DNA of 64,000 nucleotides, from assembly GCA_023375675.1 (NCBI GenBank), contig JALQBC010000003.1, forward strand, positions 186,001-250,000, read 5' to 3'. Source of the DNA: Cytospora piceicola (lineage: Eukaryota; Ascomycota; Sordariomycetes; Diaporthales; Cytosporaceae). Shown piece after piece: positions 35,201 through 45,665 of this stretch (the stretch's first letter is position 1; the number at the start of each line of letters is the position of its first letter). Both the position numbers and the translations under genes were made by a program. The notes under the pieces were generated by a model. It worked only from the letters and a program-made list of their open reading frames with translations, did not search any database and was not told the DNA's origin.

Positions 35201-37497
35201 ATCTCGAAGGTCGAGCCCTCGAGCCTCTTGATGCATCCTGCTGTTCTAGATGCTGCCTTCGTAAGTCCCTGACCTTCGACCAGTGTATGCTTACCTCCTG
35301 ACTGATTCCACAGCATTCGGCTTTCCTCACATACACTGCCCCTGGTGATAGAGGGCTCAGCTCATTACATGTTCCAAAGAGAATTCAACGCCTCACCGTG
35401 AACCCAAGTCTTCTGGAGACTGACAGAGGCAGTGATAAATCTCTGGAATTCAACTCAGTCCATTCTTTACCATTTCCACATGCTAATGTTGAATGCAACA
35501 TAAGCATCTACCGAGAGGGCCTTGATCATGCCATGGTCAAGGTCCAGAAAATAGAGTGTGTTCCACTTTCTCAGCAAACGGTGGATAATGATAGAGAAGA
35601 ATTTTCTCATATCATATGGGATGTTGCGGATCCGGATGTTCAGCTGCTAGTCGACAATAGCCCGCCAACGTCAGACAGAGCTCAACTGTCAGGTCTTCTC
35701 GACAGGGTCGCGAGCTTTTACTTGCGTATTCTGGACCAAGAGATACCTCATGACCACTCAGCCAGGACAACACCGCCGTACAACGGTCTTTTTCAACTCG
35801 CATCACGTATTGGGTCCCAGTACAGCCGCGGAGAAAGAGCATTTTGGAAACAAGAATGGGAGCAAGACACTCCGCAATCTCTCGCTGTTCTAAGAGATCC
35901 ATACGCAAGCTCGGTCGATATGAAGATACTCACAGAACTGGGAAAGAACCTCTTTGCCATTGTCAAGGGCAACGAGTCAGCTATGGATTTGATCAGACGT
36001 TCCAATTTGGTTGATTGGTGCACGACCGGGCTCGAGGTTGCAACTTTCACAACGTACCTGGCTAAGACGGTGAAGCAGGTCGTACATCGATACCCTCATA
36101 TGCACATACTTGAGCTGGGCACCGAAATAGGCACCGTAACGAAATCTATATTGCAAGAGATCGGCCAGAAGTGCGCTTCTTACACCATCACTGCTTCATC
36201 CTCCGCCCCCCTTCCCTTGGCCGAATCTTGGCTGAAGCAATACAAGGACAAGACAATCTTCAAGCCTCTCGATCACTCGAAGGATCTACGAGATCAAGGG
36301 TTTGCCGAGGGCTCGTATGATCTAGTGGTGGCATTCTCTCCACTACGTGTCCCATGTCACCTCGAGAAACTCTTGCAAAACTCCAGGCGTTTGCTCAAGC
36401 CTGGTGGTCGCCTCGTCGTTGTGGAGCTACTGCCATCCAGCAACCCTTTCTTCGGTTTAGTATTCGGTGCTTTTGGAAATCGGTGGCCAACTGTTGAAAT
36501 GGAAGGAAACCCTTCACTGGCTATCACTCCAGCGGAATGGGACTGCTTGCTGCAGAGAACACGCTTCTCAGGAATTGATACGAGCACTACGAGAGTGGAT
36601 GGCATGGCACCATTTTCCGTCTTCGTCTCCCAGGCCGTGGATGACAAGATTGCGTTTCTTCGGGACCCTCTCTCGCTTGAGTTTCCTAGTCACTCGCATG
36701 AGTCGGCTCCGGACGCCTTAATCCAGGATCTGATAATACTCGGTGGGAACCCTGTGGAGTCTACGCAACTTGTGGATGAGCTTTCACCTGTTCTTGAACC
36801 GTACTGCGGTACTATTAGGACCCTCTATTCGTTTGTGGATATCCTCGGCGTTGACCTCATGCCCAACACCGTGGTTTTGTGTGTTGCCGATTTAGCTCAG
36901 CCAGTTTTCAAGCGGCTCAGCGATGAGACGTGGGCGGCCATGAAGAAGATAACTCTCTATGCTGGGACCCTCGCCTGGGTTACTCAGGGCCGGCTGTCCA
37001 TCAACCCCTTTGCAAATATCATTCTCGGTTTGGTGCGCGGCGCAGCACGCGATAACCCAGCTTTTCACTACCTACTTCTGGACTATGGACACCCCCGCCA
37101 TATCAACCATCACGACATTGCGGAGCATCTGCTCAGATTTCAAGCCGGGCTACAGTGGTGGAATCAGGGCGACGTCCACCTCACAGTCGAGACAGAGATC
37201 CTCATTGACGGAGCTGGCCGGCTTCTCATTCCCCGCCTCATGCTAAATGAAGAGATGAACAACCGCTACAATTCAAGTGGCCGTGAAGTTCGCAGCCTAG
37301 TTAGGCTCCGGGACCACAACATACGCTTATCAAGGAACGATTCAGAATGGAACATCGAGTTGGAGCCGCTGCCCCATACCATCCACGATGAGAGTATCCA
37401 GTTGCAAGTCACCCACTCGCTCCTCTCGCCCGTACGTGTTGCTGAATTTGGGTGCATGTTTGTTGCCCTGGGCAGACACGACGCCTCTGGTGATACC

Positions 37498-37500
37498 TAG
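37498..37500 (+). other. Premature stop 3 in the ER-like region (TAG)
   Basis: TAG sits in HDASGDT-stop-VVLSSKNNS; Gln or a similar residue is expected. The codon lies inside TACCTAGGTG, a 9/10 match to the dispersed palindrome. A 69-nt interval from GTACGT (37432) to CTAG (37500) is intron-like and in frame, so this stop could in principle be spliced out, but that would delete residues which look conserved. Confidence 0.7.
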
Positions 37501-40500
37501 GTGGTTTTGTCTTCCAAAAACAACTCTATTGTCAGCGTTCGGGAAGGCCTTTCCGTGCGCGTCAGTGCATCTCCCGGTTCCGAAGCTCGACTATTGTGGC
37601 TGGTAGCCCATCACCTACTTGCATGTATCATGTTGAGAGGACTGTCTCGAGGCGATAAAATACTGGTGCATGACCCTACCCGTATATTCGCGTCCGTCAT
37701 AGCCGAGCAAGCGGCGCTTCTTGGCGTGCAGGTCACATTTATGACGACGAAACCTGAAGCATCGGGAATGCAGGGTACTGGATGGGTGGCGATTCATCCT
37801 GCTGCCTCCATCTCAGACCCAGCTGTGGCACGTCTCGTCCACGATAACTTCTCTGTCTTCGTCAATTTGACGCCACATTCCGAGATTGGGTCCATCGAAC
37901 ATCAAATCGCCTTTGCACTACCAATCTACTGCAGAAAAGAAGATATAGACTTGTTGTGGGGGAAGGGGGCGTGGACTCCTCAAGCCTCGCACTTGGTAGA
38001 CATCCACAGCCGTCTTGAGAAGGCTGTGACATGGGCTTCTGCTACCTTGACAAAGGTGAATGCCATACAAGAGCATATCCCTACTGTTTCTTTAAACACT
38101 CTTCCTGGGAGTTGCGACCGACTCATGCCCTATACTGTTCTTGAATGGGATGCAGCGTCTGAGGTTTCGATAAGGGCACGTCCAGTGGATTCGCTCATAT
38201 CGTTCCTTGACAACAAAACATATTGGCTTGTTGGCCTCACTGGTGGGCTGGGCCTATCGCTTTGCGAGTGGATGGTGCAGCGTGGTGCCAGGTTCGTCGT
38301 GATCAGCAGTAGGAAGCCCAATGTCGAAACCGCGTGGCTGGACGAGATGCGCGCAAAGGGGGTTACCATCAAGGTTTCTGCGAAGTGAGCTATTACACCC
38401 TTTCCGTGAAAGCATCATAGCAAGTGACTAACCATGTTCTATTAGTGATATAACCCAGAAATCCCAAGTAGAGGCTCTCTATGATGAAATATGCTCGAGC
38501 ATGCCCCCCATCGCAGGAGTGGCTCAGGGCGCCATGGTCCTGCAGGACAAGGCTATCCATGACATGACGCTGGAGCAACTGGTAACAGTAACTACACCTA
38601 AGATTGAAGGGAGTATCTACTTGAACGAGCTCTTCCTTGAAGATACCCTCGACTTCTTCGTGTTCTTCTCGTCGGTGTCGTCCGTGGTTGGCAATCATGG
38701 GCAGGCAAACTATGCGGCAGCCAACACGTTCATGGCAAGCCTCGCCGAGAACCGCAGGCGGCAGGGCCTCGCCGCATCCGTCATACACCTCGGAGCCGTC
38801 TCTGGGGTCGGATATATCAGCCGAGCATTGGAAGGCGGGGCCATGAATACCAGGATCATGCAAACATCAGGTTTTGTCGCCACGTCTGAGCGGGATTTCC
38901 ATCAGCTCTTCGGAGAGGCAGTGCTTGCAGGACGTCCTGAGTCCACTGGCCAGATTGAGCTTGTATCAGGTTTGAGAAGGGTTGGTCAAACAGAGAAGAA
39001 CCAGCCAGTGTGGGCAAGCTGGCCACGCATGAGCCATTTCGTCTTGAGCGATGGAGCAGCTGCGGATCCGACTACGGGTGGCGACGAGACCACGATTCCA
39101 ATCAAGACGCGCCTTGCAAAGGCCACAGGCTGCGAGCAGCGCTACGAGATCATATGGAACGCATTCGTCCACCAGCTAGGCTCCCACTTTCAGCTTGACG
39201 CCAGCCAGGTCAGCAAAGCCGAGTTGGCTGCTATGCGCTTTGACCAGATGGGCATCGACTCTCTCACAGCAGTGGAAATCCGCGGCTGGTTTGTAAAAAC
39301 TCTCGATGTCAACATCCCTGTGCTCAAGATCATGAATGGCAGCTCTGTTGGCGACCTGGTCACGACTGCGACGGAGATGACTAGTTCACGAGAAGTCTCG
39401 AACGTCGAATCGGGCCATGCAGCCTCTGCCGCATCGACTACTAGCCAAGAGATGGCCGACAGCTCGGGTGTAACTCCCGACAGCCCAGTCTCAGACCTTG
39501 GCTCGGCCGAAGATTCCCCAAGCACTGAAAATTCGAGTCAGACCATTCTGAGATCAGCCCCGGTATCTTTTACCCAGGCCAGATTCTATCCCTCGGGGCT
39601 GTATCTGGAAGACAAGGTCGGTCTCAATCATACCACCTGGGTTCGCATCACAGGAAGTACGTATCCAAAGAGACTGCAGCGGGCGGTACGTGCTATAGGC
39701 CAGCAACACGAGATCCTGAGGACCTCGTTTTTTGACCAAGATGGAAAACAAATGCAGCATGTCTTGGAAAGTAGCCACTTGCACCTGGAACACTGGCAAA
39801 TCAAAGACGAGGATGAGGTGAGAAGGACTGCTGTGTCCATCCAAAAGAGTCACATTCACGACGTGGCCCGTGGCGAAACGATGCGATTGATCCTCCTCAC
39901 TCGCTCAGCAACAGAGAACTTTCTCGTGATGGGCATCCACCCGCTCATCATGGACGCAACAGGGATCCAGGTATTCTTGAAGTGGCTTGCATTCCACTAT
40001 ACCCATACGGATCCGCCGCGTGAGGTCAAGCAGTTCATAACAGCTTCCGAGCAGCGCCGCGCGGCGTACGCCGCAGGGAAGTTCGAGGCCGAACTGCTTT
40101 ACTGGAGACGAGAGTTTGCCACGCCTCCCCCGCCGCTGCCCCTCCTGACACTAGCAAGCGTGGATGAGCGACCGGCACTGAAGGCCTATGGTAATGTCAA
40201 GGCCCCTTGCATAATCAGCATGGACATCAAGACCCGGGTGCTCGAGATATGCCGTCGCCTCCGGGCCACGCCTTTCCATTTCTACCTTGCGGCCCTAAGA
40301 GCACTTCTGCTGCAGTACACCGTTGGGGGAGAGGACGTTGTGATTGCGGTGGCTGAGAATGGGAGAGGGCACGATGACGAAGAGATGGAAGTTATTGGCC
40401 CTCTCTACAACGTTGTCCTAGTACGCCTTCGTTGCCACTCATCCACCAGATTTGAGAACCTTTTAGAGGCCACAAGGGACAAGACCTATGCCGGTTTGGC

Positions 40501-40947
40501 AAACTCGAAACTTCCCTATCCCGTGCTTATCCAAGAGTAAGTCTATCATGTGCTATAGCCACCGGCGATATGTCTGCGTTCCTAGCTAACCCCTTCCTTA
40601 GGCTCGATCTCCAGCGCACTGCGAAGTACAATCCCTTCGTCCAAGTTTTCACAGTCTACCGCACGGGCCAGCGCAAGACGATGGAATTCGGCGAGGACAA
40701 CAAGTTACTTCTGATGGGCTTTGACTTGAACGTGCCGTACGACGTCTACCTCGATACAATCGACGAGCCAAACGGCGAGTGCTCTCACTACTTGTTCCTA
40801 CGGAAGGACTTGTTCAAACAATCCGATGCAAATGTGCTGGCTAAGAGCTTTAAGCGCCTTATCGAAATGCTTGCGTTACATCCAGAGATGGCAGTAAGTA
40901 AGCTAGATGTATCCAAGGACGGGGAATTAGGAGGGGCCTCTAAGTAA

Positions 40948-42058
40948 ACTGTAGTAGCTACCTAGGTAGTGCTTTAAAGTGCGATGCATCTATTGTTAGT
41001 ACGCACCTTTTGTTAGTACAGGTATCCGGCCAACAACAATTAAACGCCAGATACTGTCAGATGAAAAGGGTGGTCATTTATTGACGCTTAGGGTTAGGGT
41101 CTCGAACGGGAGATGAGAGAATAAAAAGGCCTCCAATTTCAGTTATGATCCGTGCGGCTATATCGACATTGGGCACCACAAATTGACATTAAGCATCCTG
41201 CTAGCCGGCACCCTCCTAACCGGCTTCAGACAAGCCCCCGTTCGAACACACATTCTCTGTTCTCCCCTGGTCTATTAGGCAGCAGATTGCTCGACCCCTA
41301 CATAAAAGACGTATGTAACCTCCGTGTCTCACCCAGCCTACGCTTGCACAGGTGGGTTGATCCCAAGGTGAATATTAGGCATCCATGCTCCGGGAACTGC
41401 CTTAGCACTTGGACAAGCTTTGAACACTGAAACGTAGCTTTGGAAACTCCTCTTCGTTGAGGTGGAGCAAGGCGATCCTCTAGTAATTATGGCGCGGGCC
41501 TACTGCAAAAGATGGAAGACGACCGTCCAAAGCAGGTGTATTGTGTACGTCCCGGGAGGGGAAACTGGAAGATGTTGTCCGCTGAGCAGCCTGTTGCTTG
41601 AGCAGTCTTTCCTCTGCAGCGTATGTATCGAGCGACTTCTCAGCCAGGCCGTGAACAACATCAACAACAAAGAGCTCGGCGCCGGACCTCGGTGCTTGGG
41701 CTGTTGACGTCTCGGATGCCGTCATCTCCACGTCCATCCTCATCACTTGCCAGCCGGCTATAGGGTATTCTGAACCTGCCTTGCGGGTACCGTCTCGACA
41801 GTGTCCTGGTTGGCTGTCTCGTTGACAGTCGGACAAATTATCGCGGGTTCGTCTGAAAAAGAATGGTCGGCCCTTCATTACAACGCTAGGAGCCAGAAGT
41901 GACCAGAACAGGACAGTCGTCTGGACTTGAATCGAGGTTCGAAGCCGTCTAAGTCCAGGTCCGCGATGCCAGGACCACCTCAACTAGGTCTTCGAACCAG
42001 CACCCACGTTCGCAGGTATCTGCACTATAATACACTCCTCGGTAACGGGCTTGGCCTC
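40948..42058. other. Intergenic region, right border of the accessory island
   Basis: About 1.1 kb between the PKS stop and the Snf5 stop (convergent). It contains a perfect TACCTAGGTA at 40959-40968, 12 bp after the PKS stop, and a TTAGGGTTAGGGT tract at 41088-41100. The stretch 41150-41400 has loosely repeated ACATTAAGCATCC / ATATTAGGCATCC segments that could be eroded repeat DNA. No intact open frame with a recognisable domain. Confidence 0.5.
41088..41100 (+). repeat. Two-unit telomere-like (TTAGGG) tract
   Basis: TTAGGG occurs twice in tandem plus one T, the standard telomere repeat of filamentous ascomycetes. It lies about 140 bp downstream of the PKS stop codon in an otherwise internal chromosomal context. 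Two units are few and could be chance. Confidence 0.7.
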
Positions 42059-44436
42059 CTAAGACGCACTCGCTTTGGCAGGATCGGTTTCGTAGCCCAC
42101 GCGCTTGTTGACCTTGTCCCGGTGCTGCTTATTTCGCAAGTGGACCTCAAAGTTCGTGGCGGTCATCTCTGGGCCGGGCGTGTACAGCTTGCCGGGGCAG
42201 TCGGTGCACCTAATCCTGGGTAGGAACATCCACTTGACATTCTCGGGTGCTGGCTGGCCTGGTTGAGTCTGTGGTGCGGGGATGATGATTATCTCTGTGT
42301 CTGCGTGCACGGCGCAGTGTCGCATGGTAGCTTCAAAGGAGTCATGAGGCCAGGACTTTCGCAGATCGGAAAGTGCGGTTACTAGCCACTCTGGGGGTGG
42401 AGGCTACATTGATGTCAGCTATCAGTACCGTCGGGAAGGAAGGGTTTAGCGGCACTAGGAGGGAGATCAGCGGGACTTACATGTGGTAGAGCTGGCTGTC
42501 CAGGTTGTGGTGGAGGCGGTGCTGGCAAGCGGCCCACTTGAGGCACCGGAGGTCCAGCTTGAGAGAGATGGCTCGCAGTCTTGGTCAGAGGTGGCTTCTG
42601 CTGAGCAGATGGAGTGGAGGGAGGCCCCATGCTTCCTGGAGGCACTGACACACTGGGCGCACGTGTTGCTGCTTGCCTTGGGGTCTGTGACCCTGACGTG
42701 ATCGGGCGACCGGTCCTCATGCTCCAGAGCATCTTCCTCACCCTTTCGTAACCCCTGGGAATCTTGATAGCAACCCAGTAGTTCCTAGGCTCATCGGGCG
42801 TCTCATCAAGGGCGCGGCCGAACCGCCTGGACGATATCCTAGTCTCGTGGTGATGCGACGTGATGACCTCCGGAGTTTCTGAGCGACCGAGGTGCGCCAT
42901 CTTCTGCTGAGCAATGGTAGCAGCGCCGCGCATGCCCCTCGTACGCGCGGTGCCGGCCAACTGTGACATGGCTGGGGAGTCGGGCGCCGAGTCTGATTCA
43001 TCGTCTGAGTCTGAGAATGCGCCATCTTGCTGGCCACCTCTCCTGCCCCTGCCAGTGCCAGCGCCGGCAACTCTCTTGAACAAGCCTGTCTTTTCCATGG
43101 ATTCGGCTGCTCCTGGGATGGTGGAAGAGACAACCATCGTCCGTATAGTCCTTTGCCGTTCCTTCAAGTCAGGCAGCTGAGGACCGCCGCGCCTGTTGAC
43201 AGACCTCTTCTGCTTGCGCTGTTCTCTCGCGAAGATGACCTCGTTCCTCTCCAGGTCTGCGTCGCTGAGCTCGTAAAGATAAGGAGCATACTCTTTGGCC
43301 TGCTGTTGTGGCCGGAAGACGGTGGGTAAAGGTGAAGGGAGAAATGACGTGACGAGATCAGGTTCCTCAACTGGCCGGCCATCGAAAGGATGGCCAATTC
43401 CATATAGGGTCCTCGTGAACAGCTGGGTCTGCTCTCGGATGCAGTGTGCTATTGCCGTGGTGAATTCTCCTGACAGTGACAGGTCTTTTGCCATGACGCG
43501 AGCGAACTTTTCGGGCGAGTTTTCTGGCTCGTTCATTTCCCATTCGAACTGGTCAACAAGGGTAACTGAGCCAATGGTGATATTCAACTTGATCAGTATC
43601 CTCATTTCATCATTCTTATATGCTGAGTAGGGCAATTCAGGGTCTAGTGCATCCTCCCTGGTATACACCATGGGGTAAAAGTCGTTGAGCTGTTCGCGTA
43701 TCTGATGAGCGACCTGTTCATAGACCGGCCGTTCATGCGGCGCTTTCAGGCCCATATCCTCAACGAGGTGTGCGGAGAAGGTCTCGACGGGTACGAGACG
43801 GTCGTAAAGGTTCCACGTGAAGGTGTCGCGCAGCTTGACCTTGTCCCAGTCGACATCCAGGCGTATAGGTACCAGGTGCTCGGGCAACTCAGCCTGCTCC
43901 TTCAGGTCCTTGCGCCTAGGCTTCGGCAGGGGCGGTGCCGTCCGCTTGCCAGCACGAGGCCGCTCCTTGGGGTATATAAGCCGAGGCAGGCCACGATTCT
44001 CGGTGTGGCCGTTTCCGTAGCCATTGTAACCTTCTCCGTAGAGCTTAGATGGGGGGAAGTGATGCGCGAAGGTGGTCTGGACAGCCTTATATTCGTCGAC
44101 TTCTTGCCTGCGCCGCTTGATAGTCGCCTCGTGGTGTGTTTGTTTCTCCTTCAGGGCGGAGGTGGCGATCTTGTCTCTGGCGATGATCCTCTCTAGCTGA
44201 TATGCCTTGAAGGAATCCTTGTCGCGCACGGGGATGTTGGTCTCGGGTGTATGTTCTCTCGAGGTCGGGTCCTTTGGGGCTGAGGATGATGCGCCGGGAC
44301 CATTCTCGGCCGTGGGAGTGGAGGAAGAAGGTGCATGTGCAGGTACAGCAGTGTCAGGCACGGCAGCCGATGATGATTCACCGGCGCTTGTAGCCGGTAT
44401 TGGGGCGGATGCGGACGGTGAATGGATAGAAGCCAT
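42059..44436 (-). CDS. snf5: SWI/SNF chromatin-remodelling subunit Snf5
   Basis: Two exons, 42481..44436 and 42059..42403, separated by a GTAAGT..ATGTAG intron (GCTGAC branch), give 766 aa. The ATG at 44436 (MASIHSPSAS) is used because the more upstream in-frame codon is TTG. Family role: core SMARCB1-type subunit of the SWI/SNF remodeller, contacting the nucleosome acidic patch. Residues 1-90 are Ser/Pro/Ala-rich. The SNF5 domain (about 183-350) contains two repeats, HLVPIRLDVDWDKVKLRDTF and ILIKLNITIGSVTLVDQFEW, each followed by a helix ending in a QIREQL / CIREQT segment. The C-terminus holds a putative zinc finger C718-x2-C721-x18-H740-x5-H746 (RCTDCPGK..VHLRNKQH), as in filamentous-fungal Snf5. 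Sfh1 of the RSC complex is the alternative; the finger and length favour Snf5. Confidence 0.9.
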
Positions 44437-45665
44437 CACGGCGAGGTTCAAGCTAAGGCTGTCGCAACAAGGCGACGTGCCGTTTAGAGACAGACCAAGA
44501 AGGCCGTGCTACTTCGAAGGTCTAATTGAAGGTGTATGGACCAGTATAGTAACCAAAAAGGCCAAAAAGGAGCGGTGATGGCAGGGGTAATGGGGATGTG
44601 GCTTGCGAAAGTTGTTCTCGATGGTGTCGATACCGGCACGGTACCGCGTTGTCGCGTTGAACGCTCGCTCTTCTTTGGCAGGTAAGGGGTGCAAGTTGTA
44701 AAGACCGGAGTAGGAATTGACTGGGGCCCTTTTTGGGGATACTGGTTTTGTCAGCCAAGATGGCCCCTAATGGGAAGTACCCAATAGCATACGGCCCGTG
44801 GGGTTTGGCTAATTACACCAGAGTACCGATATACTCGATACTATGTAGTGTCTATAGCAGGTCGCCCGGAGCTCCAATAAGAAAACACAGCACCTGGAGT
44901 ACCTAGGTACTTAAGTAGGTATGGTTTGACTAAATCAAACAACCCCAAAACATATGTCATATTCAACAATTATTTCCAGGTCTACCAAGGCAATCATTGA
45001 GACAATCGACCAAAGGAGTTATTTCCAGAAAGTAGAAAAGGATATCACAGAAAAAACAGCTATTCGGCAATACCTACCCATATGAACCCACTAATTATTG
45101 GGAGCTGTTGAGTACCTGGTGCCGGGGCAGCAAAATACTACCCATAGCAGCCATATATATATACTTACCTGCTATGTAAACTACCTAGATAGATATGTAC
45201 TACCCACCTAAGGTATGGCTCTTCTATACGGGAAATGATCTGCCTCTGACGGACAGTGACTTGCAAAGAGCTGGGGCCGAGCTTCAAATGGTGAAGCATT
45301 GCGTGCATTGGAGCCAATGCTGTCATTGCAGGTCATTACATGACTGAACGCCTCAGCCCAGCCCAGCCCAGCCCAGCTCAGCTCAGCCCAGCTCAGCTCA
45401 GCTTGTCACTGGATCCGGCGGATCTCCCACAGAAAGCCCCCTCCCCCGCCTTGAAATGCTTTTAGAGGGGTTAAAAATACCTGCACGAAACCCACCTCTG
45501 CACCCAAGCACCTAGCCTGCCTACATACATACTTCCACCCCTTACCTTACACTTGCACTGCTGCACGCCCGTCAATCTAGACCTTGATTCATTCTTTTCC
45601 AACAACCCAATCCCAATACCCAATACCCAATTCCCACACCACCATACCAAAAACAAACCGCAAAC
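44437..45665. other. Divergent intergenic region, Snf5 / Cdb4
   Basis: About 1.2 kb serving both promoters. It contains a perfect TACCTAGGTA at 44900-44909, a TATATATATAC stretch near 45155-45165, a pentanucleotide repeat at 45354-45403, and a C/T/A-rich leader (CCAATACCCAATACCC) just before the Cdb4 ATG. Confidence 0.6.
45354..45403. repeat. Pentanucleotide tandem repeat CAGC(C/T), 10 units
   Basis: Ten consecutive 5-bp units, each CAGCC or CAGCT, run without gap. They lie about 260 bp upstream of the Cdb4-like ATG. The C/T variation sits only at the last base of the unit. Confidence 0.9.

Larger units (their letters stand above)
31661..40947 (+). pseudogene. LovB-type highly reducing polyketide synthase carrying three in-frame stops
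   Basis: Six exons, 31661..32505, 32578..33009, 33076..35260, 35314..38384, 38446..40536 and 40602..40947, total 2,990 codons including the final stop. Every intron has a good GT donor, branch and AG acceptor, and frame is kept throughout. Domains in order: KS (GSGCRFPG; DTACSSS with Cys at 32189; [15 protein letters not shown]), AT (VFTGQGAQWPQMG; GHSSGE with Ser at 33746; AYHS), DH (His at 34730; LDAAF at the exon 3/4 junction), C-methyltransferase (ILELGTEIG, 36112), inactive ER-like region, KR (GLTGGLGLS; Tyr at 38711), ACP (GIDSL, Ser at 39260) and a terminal condensation-like domain with no adenylation domain. This order and length match LovB/MlcA. In-frame stops at 32156 (TGA for Trp in FDWHGPSM), 32228 (TAG for Gln) and 37498 (TAG) would truncate translation at residue 165. 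Sequencing error cannot be excluded. Confidence 0.85.

Noticed and set aside
31661..40947. Repeat-induced point mutation as the cause of the PKS stops
   Set aside because: Two stops fit CpA to TpA, but the TGA needs a change in CpC context. The gene is not densely mutated and no second copy is visible in the window.
41480..41983. 167-codon minus-strand open frame downstream of Snf5
   Set aside because: No recognisable domain; its neighbourhood looks like eroded noncoding DNA. A transposon relic was considered but no transposase motif or terminal repeat was seen.
41925..42005. tRNA-like GGTTCGAAG / TTCGAAC strings
   Set aside because: The flanking bases do not form a T-arm stem and there is no matching D-arm or acceptor stem.
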